Part shown: piece after piece, positions 16,150 through 25,605 of the stretch
Layout: each line of letters begins with the position of its first letter
How positions within the stretch are numbered: position 1 is the stretch's first letter
DNA from: Streptomyces sp. NBC_01306
GTDB taxonomy: Bacteria > Actinomycetota > Actinomycetes > Streptomycetales > Streptomycetaceae
DNA: 64,000 bases
Direction of reading: 5' to 3'
Assembly: GCF_026340465.1 (NCBI RefSeq)
Contig: NZ_JAPEPC010000001.1
Coordinates: 1,801,501 to 1,865,500, forward strand
Program-made: the position numbers and the translations under genes
Notes under the pieces: generated by a model
Seen by the model: only the letters and a program-made list of their open reading frames with translations
Database searches by the model: none
Told to the model about the DNA's origin: nothing

Positions 16150-17040
16150 ATGTCCCCGATTACCGAGGTGGAGGGGCGGCGCCTGGCACTCACCCACCTC
16201 GACAAGGTCCTCTATCCGGCCACGGGCACCACGAAGGGCGAGGTCCTGCACTACTGCGCCAGCACGGCGGGGGCGCTCCTCGCCCATCTGCACGGCCGCC
16301 CGGTCTCCTTCCTGCGGTACCCGGACGGCCCCGGCGGCCAGCTGTTCTTCACCAAGAACGTGCCGCCGGGCACCCCTTCCTGGGTCCATACGGCGGAGGT
16401 GCCGCGCTCCAGGAGCAGGGACGCGCGCCAGGTGCTGGTGCAGGACCTGTCGAGCCTGATGTGGGCGGCCAATCTGGTGGTCGAGTTCCACACACCGCAG
16501 TGGCAGGCCGACGCACCGGCCCTCGCCGACCGGCTTGTCCTCGATCTGGACCCCGGGGCCCCGGCCACCGCCGTCGAGTGCTGCACGGTGGCGCTGTGGC
16601 TGCGTGAGCGGCTGTCGGCGGACGGGCTGACCGCGTACGCGAAGACCTCGGGCTCCAAGGGGCTCCATCTGCTGACACCGCTGGAGCCGACGCCTTCGGA
16701 CGACGTGTCGGCGTACGCCAGGACGCTCGCGGTCGAGGCCGAGGCCGCCCTGCCCGATCTGGCCCTGCACCGGATGAAGCGGGCGCTGCGGCCGGGCAAG
16801 GTCTTCGTGGACCACAGCCAGAACGCGGCGGCGAAGACCACGGCGGCGCCCTACACCGTGCGCGCACGGACCGAACCGACCGTCTCCACGCCGGTGACCT
16901 GGGAGGAGATTGCGGGGTGCGCGGCCCCCGCCGACCTGGTCTTCAGGATCGACGACATCGGCCCCCGGCTCCAGCGGTACGGCGATCTGCTGGGCCCGCT
17001 GATCAACCTCAACCGGGCCAGGCCACTGCCCCGCACCTGA
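16150..17040 (+). CDS. LigD-type polymerase domain protein (PolDom), stand-alone
   Basis: 296 residues from ATG 16150. This is the archaeo-eukaryotic-primase polymerase domain of LigD without nuclease or ligase parts. Landmarks are LTHLDKVLYPATGTTKGEV (about 14-32), the metal-binding acids in LVLDLDPGAPA, AKTSGSKGLHLLTPL, a later Asp in VFVDHSQNAAAKTTAAPYTV and the final ARPLPRT. Such enzymes fill gaps and add nucleotides during Ku-dependent end joining; streptomycetes keep it as a separate gene near ku. It follows the monooxygenase by 46 bp, but with its own start region. A longer frame upstream lacks family similarity. Confidence 0.9.
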   Translation: MSPITEVEGRRLALTHLDKVLYPATGTTKGEVLHYCASTAGALLAHLHGRPVSFLRYPDGPGGQLFFTKNVPPGTPSWVHTAEVPRSRSRDARQVLVQDLSSLMWAANLVVEFHTPQWQADAPALADRLVLDLDPGAPATAVECCTVALWLRERLSADGLTAYAKTSGSKGLHLLTPLEPTPSDDVSAYARTLAVEAEAALPDLALHRMKRALRPGKVFVDHSQNAAAKTTAAPYTVRARTEPTVSTPVTWEEIAGCAAPADLVFRIDDIGPRLQRYGDLLGPLINLNRARPLPRT

Positions 17041-17042
17041 CC

Positions 17043-17082
17043 CGGCAGTCCGGCAGCCCGGCAGCCCGGCAGCCCGGCAACC
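17043..17082. repeat. 8-bp tandem repeat between convergent genes
   Basis: Five units of CGGCAGCC (first CGGCAGTC, last CGGCAACC) directly after the polymerase stop. Confidence 0.7.
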
Positions 17083-17123
17083 CCGCACCCCCGGCCCGCA
17101 ATTCGCAGCCCGCGCCCGCCCGG

Positions 17124-18005
17124 TCACACCCGCAGCCAGGTCCTCCGGTCGCGGGCCGTCGCGTACAGCGACTCGATGTCGGCCGGCTTCAGTACACCGC
17201 CGAGCCCGGCCAGCGCGCCCACCTCGCCGTCCCGCAGCAGCCGTACGCCCACCTGCCCGCCGTCCCGCAGCAGCCACGCCTGACCCGGCCGGGCCCCGGA
17301 GGCGCCGGGGCCGCCGCGTTCCCCGGCGCCCCGCGCCGCCGTTTCCACCCGTGCCGCGCCGACGATCCCGAGCACCGGACGTACCGCCGTGGCCAGGGCC
17401 AGCGCTGCACGCTCCGCCTCGTGGCGGGCCCAGCGCAGCTGTGGTTCCGGCTGTCCGCGCCCGGCCGCGACCAGCGGATCCGCGATCCGGACCGTCCGCT
17501 TCCAGGCGTACAGCGTCCGCACGGACAGCACCCCGGCCGGGCCGATCAGGAGATGGCCGATATGCCCGCCGCCGGGCAGCGGCACCGAGTGCAGCACCCG
17601 CCACCCCGCGCCCTCCAGCGTGTCCAGCTCGGCCCCCAGCGCCTCCTGGGCGGTGAGCGCGTCGAGCGCGGCGCGCCGGGGAGCGGGCCGGAAACGGGAG
17701 ACGGCGATCCCCGCCAGGGCGGCGTGCAGCGCCTCGCCGGGCCGGTTGGGTGCGAGGTCGTCGTCGGGGTGCAGGGTGAGCAGCGCGAGTTCCGCCGGGG
17801 TGGGGACCGGCGGCGGGCCCACCTCGGGGTCCCCGCTCAGATAGGGCGCGAGGGCGTCGAGCACCTCGGCCCTGTACTCGTCCAGCACCAGGCTGACCTG
17901 GCCCGATTCCCGGTCGTACCAGGCAGCGGCCGGGCCTCCCGGCAGCGTGACGTACAGCCGCGTCCGGCCCTGGTACCGCCCCGGTGTCACCTTGAGTTCC
18001 GCCAT
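17124..18005 (-). CDS. Degenerate NERD-like domain protein
   Basis: 293 residues. A middle segment (about 121-165), EALGAELDTLEGAGWRVLHS then HIGHLLIGPAGVLSVRT, follows the outline of the NERD nuclease-related domain. The usual Asp of the iDHl motif is Gly here (GHIGHLL), and the Lys of the following T/K motif is not where expected. It may therefore bind rather than cut nucleic acid, or only share the fold. The N-terminal part (about 1-70) has beta-strands with YVTLPGGPAAAWYDRESG. There is no signal peptide or membrane span. It is divergent from the zinc-ribbon gene by 100 bp. Confidence 0.6.
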   Translation of the reverse strand: MAELKVTPGRYQGRTRLYVTLPGGPAAAWYDRESGQVSLVLDEYRAEVLDALAPYLSGDPEVGPPPVPTPAELALLTLHPDDDLAPNRPGEALHAALAGIAVSRFRPAPRRAALDALTAQEALGAELDTLEGAGWRVLHSVPLPGGGHIGHLLIGPAGVLSVRTLYAWKRTVRIADPLVAAGRGQPEPQLRWARHEAERAALALATAVRPVLGIVGAARVETAARGAGERGGPGASGARPGQAWLLRDGGQVGVRLLRDGEVGALAGLGGVLKPADIESLYATARDRRTWLRV

Positions 18006-18105
18006 GCCGCATCACCCCACCCCGACCATGGGAACAGCCCGGGCGCCGCAGGGGCAAGAACCCGGTTACGGTGTACCGCGATTACCGACCAGGAGGGGAC
18101 CCATC

Positions 18106-18417
18106 ATGATCATTTTTGGCAGCAGAGGCTATCTCTACCAACTGGCCATACTGACGCTGGTGTGCGGACAGTGCGGGAACCCGTCCGCGCACACACTCCG
18201 TAAGCGCGTCACCAAGTTCACGCTGTTCTTCGTGCCGCTCTTCCCGTTCTCCACCAAGTACGCGACGCAGTGCACCTTCTGCGGTGTCGAGAACCGGGCG
18301 ACCAAGGAGCAGGCCGAGCAGCTTCTCGCACAGAGCGCAGGCCAGCCGCAGGGCCCGCAGCAGGGATACGGCCCGCCCACGCCGCAGCAGCAGGGCCAGA
18401 ACCCGTACCAGCGGTGA
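18106..18417 (+). CDS. Zinc-ribbon family small protein
   Basis: 103 residues from ATG 18106 with a strong AGGAGGGGA ribosome site. Two Cys pairs, CGQCGN (about 23-28) and CTFCGV (about 57-62), form a zinc ribbon around a hydrophobic stretch (TLFFVPLFPFSTKY). After a short helix (ATKEQAEQLLAQ) the tail is a Gln/Gly/Pro/Tyr-rich disordered segment. Function is unknown; similar proteins are common in actinobacteria. Confidence 0.8.
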   Translation: MIIFGSRGYLYQLAILTLVCGQCGNPSAHTLRKRVTKFTLFFVPLFPFSTKYATQCTFCGVENRATKEQAEQLLAQSAGQPQGPQQGYGPPTPQQQGQNPYQR

Positions 18418-18570
18418 GCCGCACCGCCGCCCGGCGCGGGTCCGGGCGGCCCTGACACAGCGTCACACCTGCACCGTCCCGCAGCTGTCCGGTCACCGCC
18501 CCCGCCGCGCGCGGCACCGGCTCCCCATCGGCGCACGGTGACATTAACGGACATAGCGTCACCGTCTTGC

Positions 18571-18576
18571 TACGTT
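18571..18576 (+). promoter_or_regulatory. -10 box of a leaderless promoter for the RodA/FtsW gene
   Basis: TACGTT ends 7 nt before ATG 18584; there is no ribosome site in that space. Confidence 0.4.
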
Positions 18577-18583
18577 GCCTGGC

Positions 18584-19963
18584 ATGACCGCAACGACGGC
18601 GGACGCTCCCCCGCCCGAACTACGTCTGCCGAAGCGTCGGGGCGTCGAACTGGTGCTGCTGATCGGCGCCGTACTGATCTCCGTCTACGGCTACATCGAC
18701 GTCGGACTCGCCAAGAACGACGCGGTACCGGCGGACACCCTGAACTACGGTGCGGGTCTTGGCCTGCTGGCGCTCCTCGCCCATCTCGCCGTCCGCTTCC
18801 GCGCCCCGTACGCGGACCCGTTGCTGCTGCCGATCGCCGTGCTCCTCAACGGCATCGGCCTCGTGCTCATCTACCGTCTCGACCTGGAGACCCCGGGCAA
18901 CAGCGCGGCCCCCACCCAGCTGATCTGGTCCACGCTCGCCGTGGCGCTGTTCATCTGCTGTGTGCTCTTCCTGCGCGACCACCGGGTCCTTCAGCAGTAC
19001 ACCTACCTCTCGGTCGCCGCCGCCCTGGCCCTGATGATCATCCCGATCTTCTTCCCGGCGGTGAACGGCGCGAAGATCTGGATCCGGGTCGGCGGTTTCT
19101 CCATCCAGCCCGGCGAGTTCGCCAAGATCCTGCTCGCGGTCTTCTTCGCCTCGTACCTCTCGGCCAACCGCAACGCGCTCTCGTACACGGGCCGCAGGAT
19201 CTGGCGGCTCCAACTGCCCACCATGCGCGTGCTGGCACCGGTGCTGGCGATCTGGCTGATCAGTGTGGGCGTCCTCGTCCTGGAGCGCGACCTCGGGACC
19301 TCGCTGCTCTTCTTCGGCCTGTTCGTGATCATGCTGTACGTGGCGACGGGCCGGCTCAGCTGGATCGCCATCGGCATGGTGATGGCCGCGTTCGGCGCGT
19401 TCGTCGTGGGCAGCCTCGAACCCCATATCCGCGGCCGCGTCGAGGACTGGCTGCACCCCTTCGCCTCCATCGACGCGGGCCAGGGCGCCAATCAGCTCGC
19501 CCAGTCGCTGTTCGCCTTCGCGGCCGGCGGCATCCTCGGCACCGGTCTCGGCCTCGGCCACTCGATCCTCATCGGCTTCGCCGTGAAGTCCGACTTCATC
19601 CTGGCCACGGCGGGCGAGGAGCTGGGGCTCGCCGGGCTCGCCGCGGTCTTCCTGCTGTACGCCCTGGCGGTGGCCCGCGGCTACCGGGCCGGGCTCGCGC
19701 TCCGCGACTCCTTCGGCCGGCTGCTCGCGATCGGTCTCTCCTCGATCCTGGCGATCCAGGTGTTCGTGATCGCGGGCGGGGTGATGGGGCTGATCCCGCT
19801 GACCGGTATGGCGATGCCCTTCCTCGCCCAGGGCGGCTCCTCGCTCGTCACCAACTGGGTGATCGTGGCGCTGCTCATCCGGATCAGCGACTCCGCGCGC
19901 AGACCGGATCCGGGGTTCGTGGAGACCGGGATCATCGCGCCGATCGTGGAGGACGAGTCGTGA
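18584..19963 (+). CDS. RodA/FtsW/SpoVE-family (SEDS) peptidoglycan glycosyltransferase
   Basis: 459 residues with about ten transmembrane helices. SEDS marks are IRVGGFSIQPGEFAKILLAV (about residues 163-182), VLVLERDLGTSLLFFGLF (catalytic-region Asp) and a C-terminal VIAGGVMGLIPLTGMAMPFL with GGSSLV. SEDS proteins polymerise lipid II with a class B PBP; the next gene encodes that partner and overlaps by 4 bp (GTGA), so translation is coupled. ATG 18584 was chosen; the TTG three codons upstream has no ribosome site. In streptomycetes this pair is one of several; its role in growth or sporulation cannot be told from sequence. Confidence 0.92.
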   Translation: MTATTADAPPPELRLPKRRGVELVLLIGAVLISVYGYIDVGLAKNDAVPADTLNYGAGLGLLALLAHLAVRFRAPYADPLLLPIAVLLNGIGLVLIYRLDLETPGNSAAPTQLIWSTLAVALFICCVLFLRDHRVLQQYTYLSVAAALALMIIPIFFPAVNGAKIWIRVGGFSIQPGEFAKILLAVFFASYLSANRNALSYTGRRIWRLQLPTMRVLAPVLAIWLISVGVLVLERDLGTSLLFFGLFVIMLYVATGRLSWIAIGMVMAAFGAFVVGSLEPHIRGRVEDWLHPFASIDAGQGANQLAQSLFAFAAGGILGTGLGLGHSILIGFAVKSDFILATAGEELGLAGLAAVFLLYALAVARGYRAGLALRDSFGRLLAIGLSSILAIQVFVIAGGVMGLIPLTGMAMPFLAQGGSSLVTNWVIVALLIRISDSARRPDPGFVETGIIAPIVEDES

Positions 19964-21417
19964 TCCGCTACATCCGGCGTGCCGCCGCCTGCTGTCTGCT
20001 GCTCCTGGTCGCGCTGCTGGCCAACGCCGCCAGAATCCAGGTGTTCCAGGCGGACTCGCTGGACAAGAACCCGGCCAACCGCCGCCAGACCATTGCCCGT
20101 TACCACGAGCCGCGCGGCAACATCCTGGTCGGCGGGCACAGTGTCACCGGGTCGAAGGACACCGGCCAGCAACTGCGGTACGAGCGCACGTACCGCGACG
20201 GACCGCTGTACGCACCGGTCACCGGCTACGCGTCGCAGACCTACGGCACCACCCTGATCGAGAACGCCGAGGACGGCATCCTGTCCGGCACCGACTCGAT
20301 GCTCGCCCCCTTCCCGCTCTGGAACGAACTGACCCGCGCGCAGCAGCCGGGCGGCAGCGTGGCCACCACCATCAAGGCGTCGATGCAGGAGGCCGCGTAC
20401 AACGGGCTCGGCGGCAGGCGTGGCGCGGTCGCCGCCGTCGAGCCGTCGACCGGGAAGATCCTGGCGCTGGTCAGCAGCCCTTCGTACGACCCGGGGGACC
20501 TGTCGGGCACCGGCCCGTCCGTCAGCAACGCCTGGTCGCGGCTGACCGGCTCCGCCGACCAGCCGATGCTCAACCGGGCCATCCGGCAGACCTATCCGCC
20601 CGGTTCGACGTTCAAGATCGTGACGGCGGCGGCCGCCCTCGACTCGGGCGTGGTCACCGATATGAACGCGGACACCGACACCCCCGATCCGTACACGCTG
20701 CCCAACACCACGACCGTCCTGCCGAACGAGGCGAGCGGCTGCGGGAACGCCTCACTCGCGTACGCCATCGAGGTCTCCTGCAACACCGTGATGGCCAACC
20801 TCGGAGTCAAGGTCGGGCTCAGCGGGATGGACGACGCGGTCGGGAAGTTCGGCTTCAACGACGCCGGCCTGAGGATCCCCTCCGGGGTGGCCAGGAGCAA
20901 CTTCGACACCGACATGAGCAAGGACCAGCTGGCGCTCTCGTCGATCGGGCAGTTCAACACCTCGGCGACACCGCTGCAGATGGCGATGGTCTCGGCCGCC
21001 GTCGCGAACGGGGGCGAGCTGATGTACCCGCATCTGGTCGACGAGACCCGCGCCAGGGGCGGCCGGGTCGTCAGCCGCACGGGATCGAAGTCCTACCGCC
21101 GGGCGATGGACGCCTCCACGGCTGTCCAGCTCCAGCAGATGATGGTCGACGTCGTGACCCAGGGCACCGGGTCCAACGCGGCGATCCCGGGCGCGACGGT
21201 GGGCGGCAAGACCGGCACCGCGCAGAACGGGGTCAACAACGCCGGTACGCCGTATGCCTGGTTCATCTCCTGGGCGAAGGCCGACGGTGCGAGCCAGCCG
21301 GCGGTCGCGGTGGCCGTCGTGGTCGAGGACGCGTCGGCCCACCGTGCCGACATCACGGGCGGCGGCTTCGCGGCCCCGATCGCACGGGCGGTCATGCAGG
21401 CCGCACTGGGACACTGA
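19960..21417 (+). CDS. Class B penicillin-binding protein (PBP2/PbpA type)
   Basis: 485 residues. One N-terminal membrane anchor (about 6-25) is followed by a dimerisation region with [11 protein letters not shown] and a transpeptidase domain holding the three active-site motifs: [15 protein letters not shown] (SxxK, about 208-222), [10 protein letters not shown] (SxN) and [10 protein letters not shown] (KTG). It cross-links peptidoglycan outside the membrane and is a beta-lactam target. No PASTA domains are present. The GTG at 19960 overlaps the stop of the SEDS gene. The open frame extends further upstream, but that part is a shadow of the SEDS gene. Confidence 0.93.
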   Translation: MIRYIRRAAACCLLLLVALLANAARIQVFQADSLDKNPANRRQTIARYHEPRGNILVGGHSVTGSKDTGQQLRYERTYRDGPLYAPVTGYASQTYGTTLIENAEDGILSGTDSMLAPFPLWNELTRAQQPGGSVATTIKASMQEAAYNGLGGRRGAVAAVEPSTGKILALVSSPSYDPGDLSGTGPSVSNAWSRLTGSADQPMLNRAIRQTYPPGSTFKIVTAAAALDSGVVTDMNADTDTPDPYTLPNTTTVLPNEASGCGNASLAYAIEVSCNTVMANLGVKVGLSGMDDAVGKFGFNDAGLRIPSGVARSNFDTDMSKDQLALSSIGQFNTSATPLQMAMVSAAVANGGELMYPHLVDETRARGGRVVSRTGSKSYRRAMDASTAVQLQQMMVDVVTQGTGSNAAIPGATVGGKTGTAQNGVNNAGTPYAWFISWAKADGASQPAVAVAVVVEDASAHRADITGGGFAAPIARAVMQAALGH

Positions 21418-21475
21418 CGGCGAGGCCGGCGGGCGGGCACCGGCAGCCGGCGCGGGTGGGACGAGGGGGACGCAG

Positions 21476-22642
21476 GTGGTGGCGATGAACGCGGCGGTGG
21501 CGGAAGCGCTGGGACGGATCGCACGGCTGGACCCCGCGCTCAGCGCCTTCACCGAGGTCTGGCCGGACGCGCCGCCGGGCGGCCCGTCACCGGGCCGCCC
21601 GGCGGACCACCCGGTGGACGGCGGGCCGCCGCGCTCCGAGGTTCCGCTCTCCGGGGTTCCGCTCTCCGGGATGCCGCTCTCCGGGATGCCGCTCTCCGGG
21701 GTTCCGTTCGCGGTGAAGGGCCCGTCCGGCATCCGCGGGTACGCGGCCCGGCGGCTGCGGGCCGCGGGCGCCGTCCCGGTCGGCTCGACGGCGGTGCCCG
21801 GGCCCGGGACGCACTGGCAGACCTGGGGTCTCGGCGCACACGGTCCCACCCGCAATCCATGGCGCCCGGACCGTACCCCGGGCGGTTCGTCGGCCGGGTC
21901 GGCGGTGGCGGTGGCCACCGGCATGGTCCCGCTGGCCACCGGGAGCGACGGTGCGGGATCGGTGCGGATACCGGCCGCGTGGTGCGGCGTGCTGGGCCTC
22001 AGGACGACGGCGGGGCTGCTGCCGTCGCCGGACAGGACCGGGCTGGCGTCGGCGGGTGTCCTGGCGGCCGGCGCCGACGGGGCGCAGGCGTATCTGCGCG
22101 CGGTGACGGGCCGGTACGAACCGTCCCTGCCGGAGTTCCCGGTGCCCGCCGTCTGGTCGGCCGACCTGGGCTTCGCCGCGGTGGACGACGAGGTGGAACG
22201 GGTCGCGAGGCGGGCCGTGGAGTGGATGGCGGCGGCCGGTCTCGTACGCCTCGACGCCACCTCGTACGACCTGCTCGACCCGTGCGACGCCTGGCTGGCG
22301 GTGCGCGGCGGGCAGCCGGACCTGGCCACGGCGGTCCGCGCGGAGAACGACCACCGGCTGGCGTCCCTCTTCGCCCGCGCCCCGTTACTGCTCACACCGG
22401 TGACACCGAATCGGCCGCATGGCCACGAAGGACCGGGCGAACGGTACTCGACCTCGCTGACCTGGGCTTTCAACCTCAGCGGCCATCCGGCGGCGAGCAT
22501 TCCCGCAGGGTTCGGGCCTGACGGGTGCCCGGTGGGGCTGCAGATCGTCGCGGCACCCGGGCAGGACGCCTCGCTGGTGGAGATGGCGCGGGCCGCCGAG
22601 TCGATCATGGAAAGGAGCGCTTGGTCCGCTTCGCCCCACTAA
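21476..22642 (+). CDS. Amidase-signature family hydrolase, short, with pentapeptide repeats
   Basis: 388 residues from GTG 21476, preceded by GAGGGGG at 6 nt; ATG 21485 is an alternative. The amidase signature is evident: the catalytic Lys in PFAVKGPSG (about 79-87), [20 protein letters not shown] (cis-Ser loop, about 138-157) and [16 protein letters not shown] with the nucleophile Ser. The canonical phrase LxGVPFAVK is preceded by four extra copies of PLSG(V/M), encoded by a 15-bp tandem repeat at about 21642-21715. The middle is shorter than in typical 450-500-residue amidases. It likely hydrolyses an amide or acts like the A subunit of an amidotransferase; substrate unknown. Confidence 0.8.
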   Translation: MVAMNAAVAEALGRIARLDPALSAFTEVWPDAPPGGPSPGRPADHPVDGGPPRSEVPLSGVPLSGMPLSGMPLSGVPFAVKGPSGIRGYAARRLRAAGAVPVGSTAVPGPGTHWQTWGLGAHGPTRNPWRPDRTPGGSSAGSAVAVATGMVPLATGSDGAGSVRIPAAWCGVLGLRTTAGLLPSPDRTGLASAGVLAAGADGAQAYLRAVTGRYEPSLPEFPVPAVWSADLGFAAVDDEVERVARRAVEWMAAAGLVRLDATSYDLLDPCDAWLAVRGGQPDLATAVRAENDHRLASLFARAPLLLTPVTPNRPHGHEGPGERYSTSLTWAFNLSGHPAASIPAGFGPDGCPVGLQIVAAPGQDASLVEMARAAESIMERSAWSASPH

Positions 22643-22665
22643 GGGATCAATGCTATGAAACGAGG

Positions 22666-25431
22666 GTGACCGCACACCGCCGGAGCCCCGTGCCGCACCC
22701 GTCGCGCTGGGGGCTGCGCCGGAGCCTCGCCATGCAGGTGTTCGGTATGCAGGTGGTGCTGATCGTCCTGCTGGTCGCAGCCGCCGCTGCGGTGCTGGTG
22801 CTGCAGTCCAGGTCCGACAGTGTGCGCGGGGCGCGGAGCCGCTCGCTGGCCGCAGCCGAGGCATTCGCCCACGCTCCCGGGCTGCCGCGGGCGCTGCGCT
22901 CACGCGATCCGACGGCCGTACTGGAGCCGCTGGCGGAGGGCGCCCGCAAAGCGGCCGACATCGACTTCGTCACCGTGATGAACACCCAGGGGATCCGCTA
23001 CACGGACCCCCAGCGCGCACTCATCGGCAAGCGGGCCTCAGGTGATCTGAGCAGGGCCGTGGCGGGGCACCCCTTCACCGAGGTCTTCTACGGGGCCCCG
23101 TCCGACGCCGTGCGCGCCGTCGCCCCCGTGCTCGACGGCCACGGCCATGTGGTCGGCCTGGTCGCGGCCGGGATCGAGATCAGCAATGTGACGGATCTGG
23201 TCAGCCAGAGGCTGCCGCTCTTCCTCGGCACCGCCGCGGCCGCACTCGCCCTGGCCACCATCGGGGCGGCGCTCGTCAGCCGCCGGCTCGGCCGCCAGAC
23301 ACACGGTCTGGGACCCGCCGAGATGACCCGGATGTACGAGCACAACGACGCCGTTCTGCACGCGGTGCGCGAGGGCGTGCTCATCATCGGCAGCGACGGG
23401 CAGATCCTGCTGGCGAACGACGAGGCGCGCCGGCTGCTCTCCCTGTCGCCCGATGCCGAGCTGGACCGGGTCGCGGACCTCGGGCTCGCCCCGGCCATGG
23501 AGCGGCTGCTGACCCGGGGCGAGGCGGTGACCGACGCCGTACACCTGACCGGGGACCGGCTGCTGGCGGTCAATATGCGGCGCACCCGGACCCGCGCCGG
23601 ACTCGGCAGCAGAGTGGTGACCCTGCGGGACACCACCGAACTGCGCGCCCTGACCGGCCGCGCCGAAGTGGCGCGGGAACGGCTGCAGTTGCTGTACGAC
23701 GCGAGCGGGCGGGTGGGCACATCGCTGGACGCCGTGCGGACGGCCGAGGAGCTGGCGGAAGTGGCCGTGCCGCGGTTCGCCGACTTCGTCACGGTGGATC
23801 TGACGGAGCCCGTGCTGTCCGGCGGGGAGCCCGGCGGCGCCTTCACCTCGATGCGGCGGGCTGCCGTGCGCGGTGTCCGCGACAGCGATGCGCTGGACCC
23901 GGCCGGCACCCGGATCGACGTGGTGCCCGGCACCCCGCTGGCGCAGTATCTGGCCTCCGGAGAGCCCACTCTGGAGGTCGATCTCCCCGGGGCGTACGAC
24001 TGGCGGCAGCAGGACCCGTCCGGCGGCCTGCGCGCCGTCGACGAGGGGTTCGGTTCGCTGATCCGGATGCCGCTCACGGCGCGCGGGGTCGTGCTGGGTC
24101 TGGTGAGCTTCTGGCGCGCCGTGGAGCGTGAGCCGTACGAGGAGGACGACCTCTCCTTCGCCGAGGAGCTGGCCCTGCGGGCGGCGCTGAGCGTCGACAA
24201 CGCCCGCCGGTTCACCCGCGAGCACACCACGGCGGTCACCCTCCAGCAGAGCCTGCTCCCCCACGATCTGCCGGAGAACCGGGCCCTGGACGTGGCCCAC
24301 CGCTATGTTCCCGCCCGGACCGGGGTGGGCGGCGACTGGTTCGACGTCATCCCGCTGCCCGGCGCCCGGGTCGCGCTGGTCATCGGCGATGTCGTGGGGC
24401 ACGGCCTGCACGCCGCCGTGACCATGGGCCGGCTCCGTACGGCCGTCCACAACTTCTCCTCGCTGGATCTGTCCCCGGACGAGATCCTGGGCCATCTCAA
24501 CGACCTGGTCCTCACCATGGACGAGGGGAACAGCTCGCTGGGTGACGGCACGGTCGTCACCGGGGCCACCTGTATGTACGCGGTCTACGAGTCCGTGTCG
24601 GGCCGCTGCACGGTGGCCAGCGCCGGCCACCTCGGCCCGGCGCTCGTCGGCCCCGACGGAACGGCGCGGTTCCCGGCCGTCCCGCTGGGTCCGCCGCTGG
24701 GCACCGCCAGCCTGCCCTTCGAGACCGCGGTGCTCGACCTGGCCGCCGGCAGCAGCCTGGTGCTGTACACCGACGGCCTGGTGGAGGAGCGCGGCCGGGA
24801 CATCGATGTGGGCCTTGAACTGCTGCGCACCACCCTGGAGGAACAGGCCGGGCTCGACACGGAGCCGCAGGAGATGTGCCGGAGTGTGTTCGACGCGCTG
24901 TCGCCCTCGCACCGGGAGGACGACGTCGCCCTCCTCGTGGCCAGGACCCGGCTGCTCGACCCGTCGTCGGTCGCGGACTGGGAGCTGGAGGCCGATCCGG
25001 CGGCGGTCGCCACGGTACGGTCAGAGGCGGCCCGCAGACTCGGCGAATGGGGCCTGGACGAGATCGCGTTCAACACCGAGCTCATCCTGAGCGAACTGCT
25101 CACCAACGCGGTCCGCTACGGCACCGCCCCGATCCACGTGCGGCTGCTCCACAGTGCGACCCTGACCTGCGAGGTCGCCGACAGCAGCAGTACCTCACCG
25201 CATCTGAAGCGGGCGGCGGCTATGGACGAGGGCGGGCGCGGGCTCTATCTCGTCGCGCAGTTCGCGGAGCGCTGGGGCACTCGGTATCCGCCGCACGGAA
25301 AGATCATCTGGGCCGAGCAACTCCTCACCGGGCCACAGGCGCAGCCCCAGCAGTGGTCCGTGGACCTGGACGATCTGGATGACCTCGATGACCTGGAAGG
25401 CCTGGGAGGCCCGGAGGGCTCTGGCCTGTGA
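22666..25431 (+). CDS. Membrane PAS-GAF-PP2C phosphatase with C-terminal HATPase
   Basis: About 921 residues from GTG 22666. Order: membrane helix (about 24-46), extracytoplasmic sensor like those of CitA/DcuS kinases (FVTVMNTQGIRYTDP, GHVVGLVAAGIEIS), a second helix (182-202), a PAS domain (AVREGVLIIGSDGQILLANDEA), a GAF domain (about 355-530), then a SpoIIE/RsbU-type PP2C phosphatase (GVGGDWFDVIPL, IGDVVGHGLHAA, LYTDGLVEERG, HREDDVALLVAR). It ends in an RsbW-like ATPase (LILSELLTNAVRYG, DEGGRGLYLVAQFA). This architecture regulates anti-sigma/anti-anti-sigma switches. The tail ends in DDL triplets. The start is uncertain; it follows the amidase by 23 bp. Confidence 0.88.
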   Translation: MTAHRRSPVPHPSRWGLRRSLAMQVFGMQVVLIVLLVAAAAAVLVLQSRSDSVRGARSRSLAAAEAFAHAPGLPRALRSRDPTAVLEPLAEGARKAADIDFVTVMNTQGIRYTDPQRALIGKRASGDLSRAVAGHPFTEVFYGAPSDAVRAVAPVLDGHGHVVGLVAAGIEISNVTDLVSQRLPLFLGTAAAALALATIGAALVSRRLGRQTHGLGPAEMTRMYEHNDAVLHAVREGVLIIGSDGQILLANDEARRLLSLSPDAELDRVADLGLAPAMERLLTRGEAVTDAVHLTGDRLLAVNMRRTRTRAGLGSRVVTLRDTTELRALTGRAEVARERLQLLYDASGRVGTSLDAVRTAEELAEVAVPRFADFVTVDLTEPVLSGGEPGGAFTSMRRAAVRGVRDSDALDPAGTRIDVVPGTPLAQYLASGEPTLEVDLPGAYDWRQQDPSGGLRAVDEGFGSLIRMPLTARGVVLGLVSFWRAVEREPYEEDDLSFAEELALRAALSVDNARRFTREHTTAVTLQQSLLPHDLPENRALDVAHRYVPARTGVGGDWFDVIPLPGARVALVIGDVVGHGLHAAVTMGRLRTAVHNFSSLDLSPDEILGHLNDLVLTMDEGNSSLGDGTVVTGATCMYAVYESVSGRCTVASAGHLGPALVGPDGTARFPAVPLGPPLGTASLPFETAVLDLAAGSSLVLYTDGLVEERGRDIDVGLELLRTTLEEQAGLDTEPQEMCRSVFDALSPSHREDDVALLVARTRLLDPSSVADWELEADPAAVATVRSEAARRLGEWGLDEIAFNTELILSELLTNAVRYGTAPIHVRLLHSATLTCEVADSSSTSPHLKRAAAMDEGGRGLYLVAQFAERWGTRYPPHGKIIWAEQLLTGPQAQPQQWSVDLDDLDDLDDLEGLGGPEGSGL

Positions 25432-25455
25432 CGGGAGACGGGGACGGCGCCGGCG

Positions 25456-25590
25456 CGTAACGGGATACGGGATACGGGATACGGGGACAGCACCGACCCG
25501 TAACGGGACACGGGAACAGCACCGGCCCGAACGGGACACCGGAACAGCACCGGCCCCGCGTCGGCGGAGCGGCGGCAACAGCACCAGCGC
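25456..25590. repeat. Minisatellite between convergent genes
   Basis: Three 8-bp copies of GGGATACG (about 25462-25485) lie inside the first of three longer units of the form CG(T)AACGGGACACGGGAACAGCACCGGCC (25456-25498 expanded, 25499-25527, 25528-25555). A degenerate fourth containing CAACAGCACC follows. Confidence 0.75.
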
Positions 25591-25605
25591 CGGAGCGGCA
25601 GCGCC

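Noticed and set aside
18538..19959. In-frame upstream extension of the PBP gene
   Set aside because: The extension overlaps the RodA/FtsW gene in another frame and is Arg/Pro/Gly-rich noise. The PBP begins at GTG 19960, with the classic 4-bp overlap.
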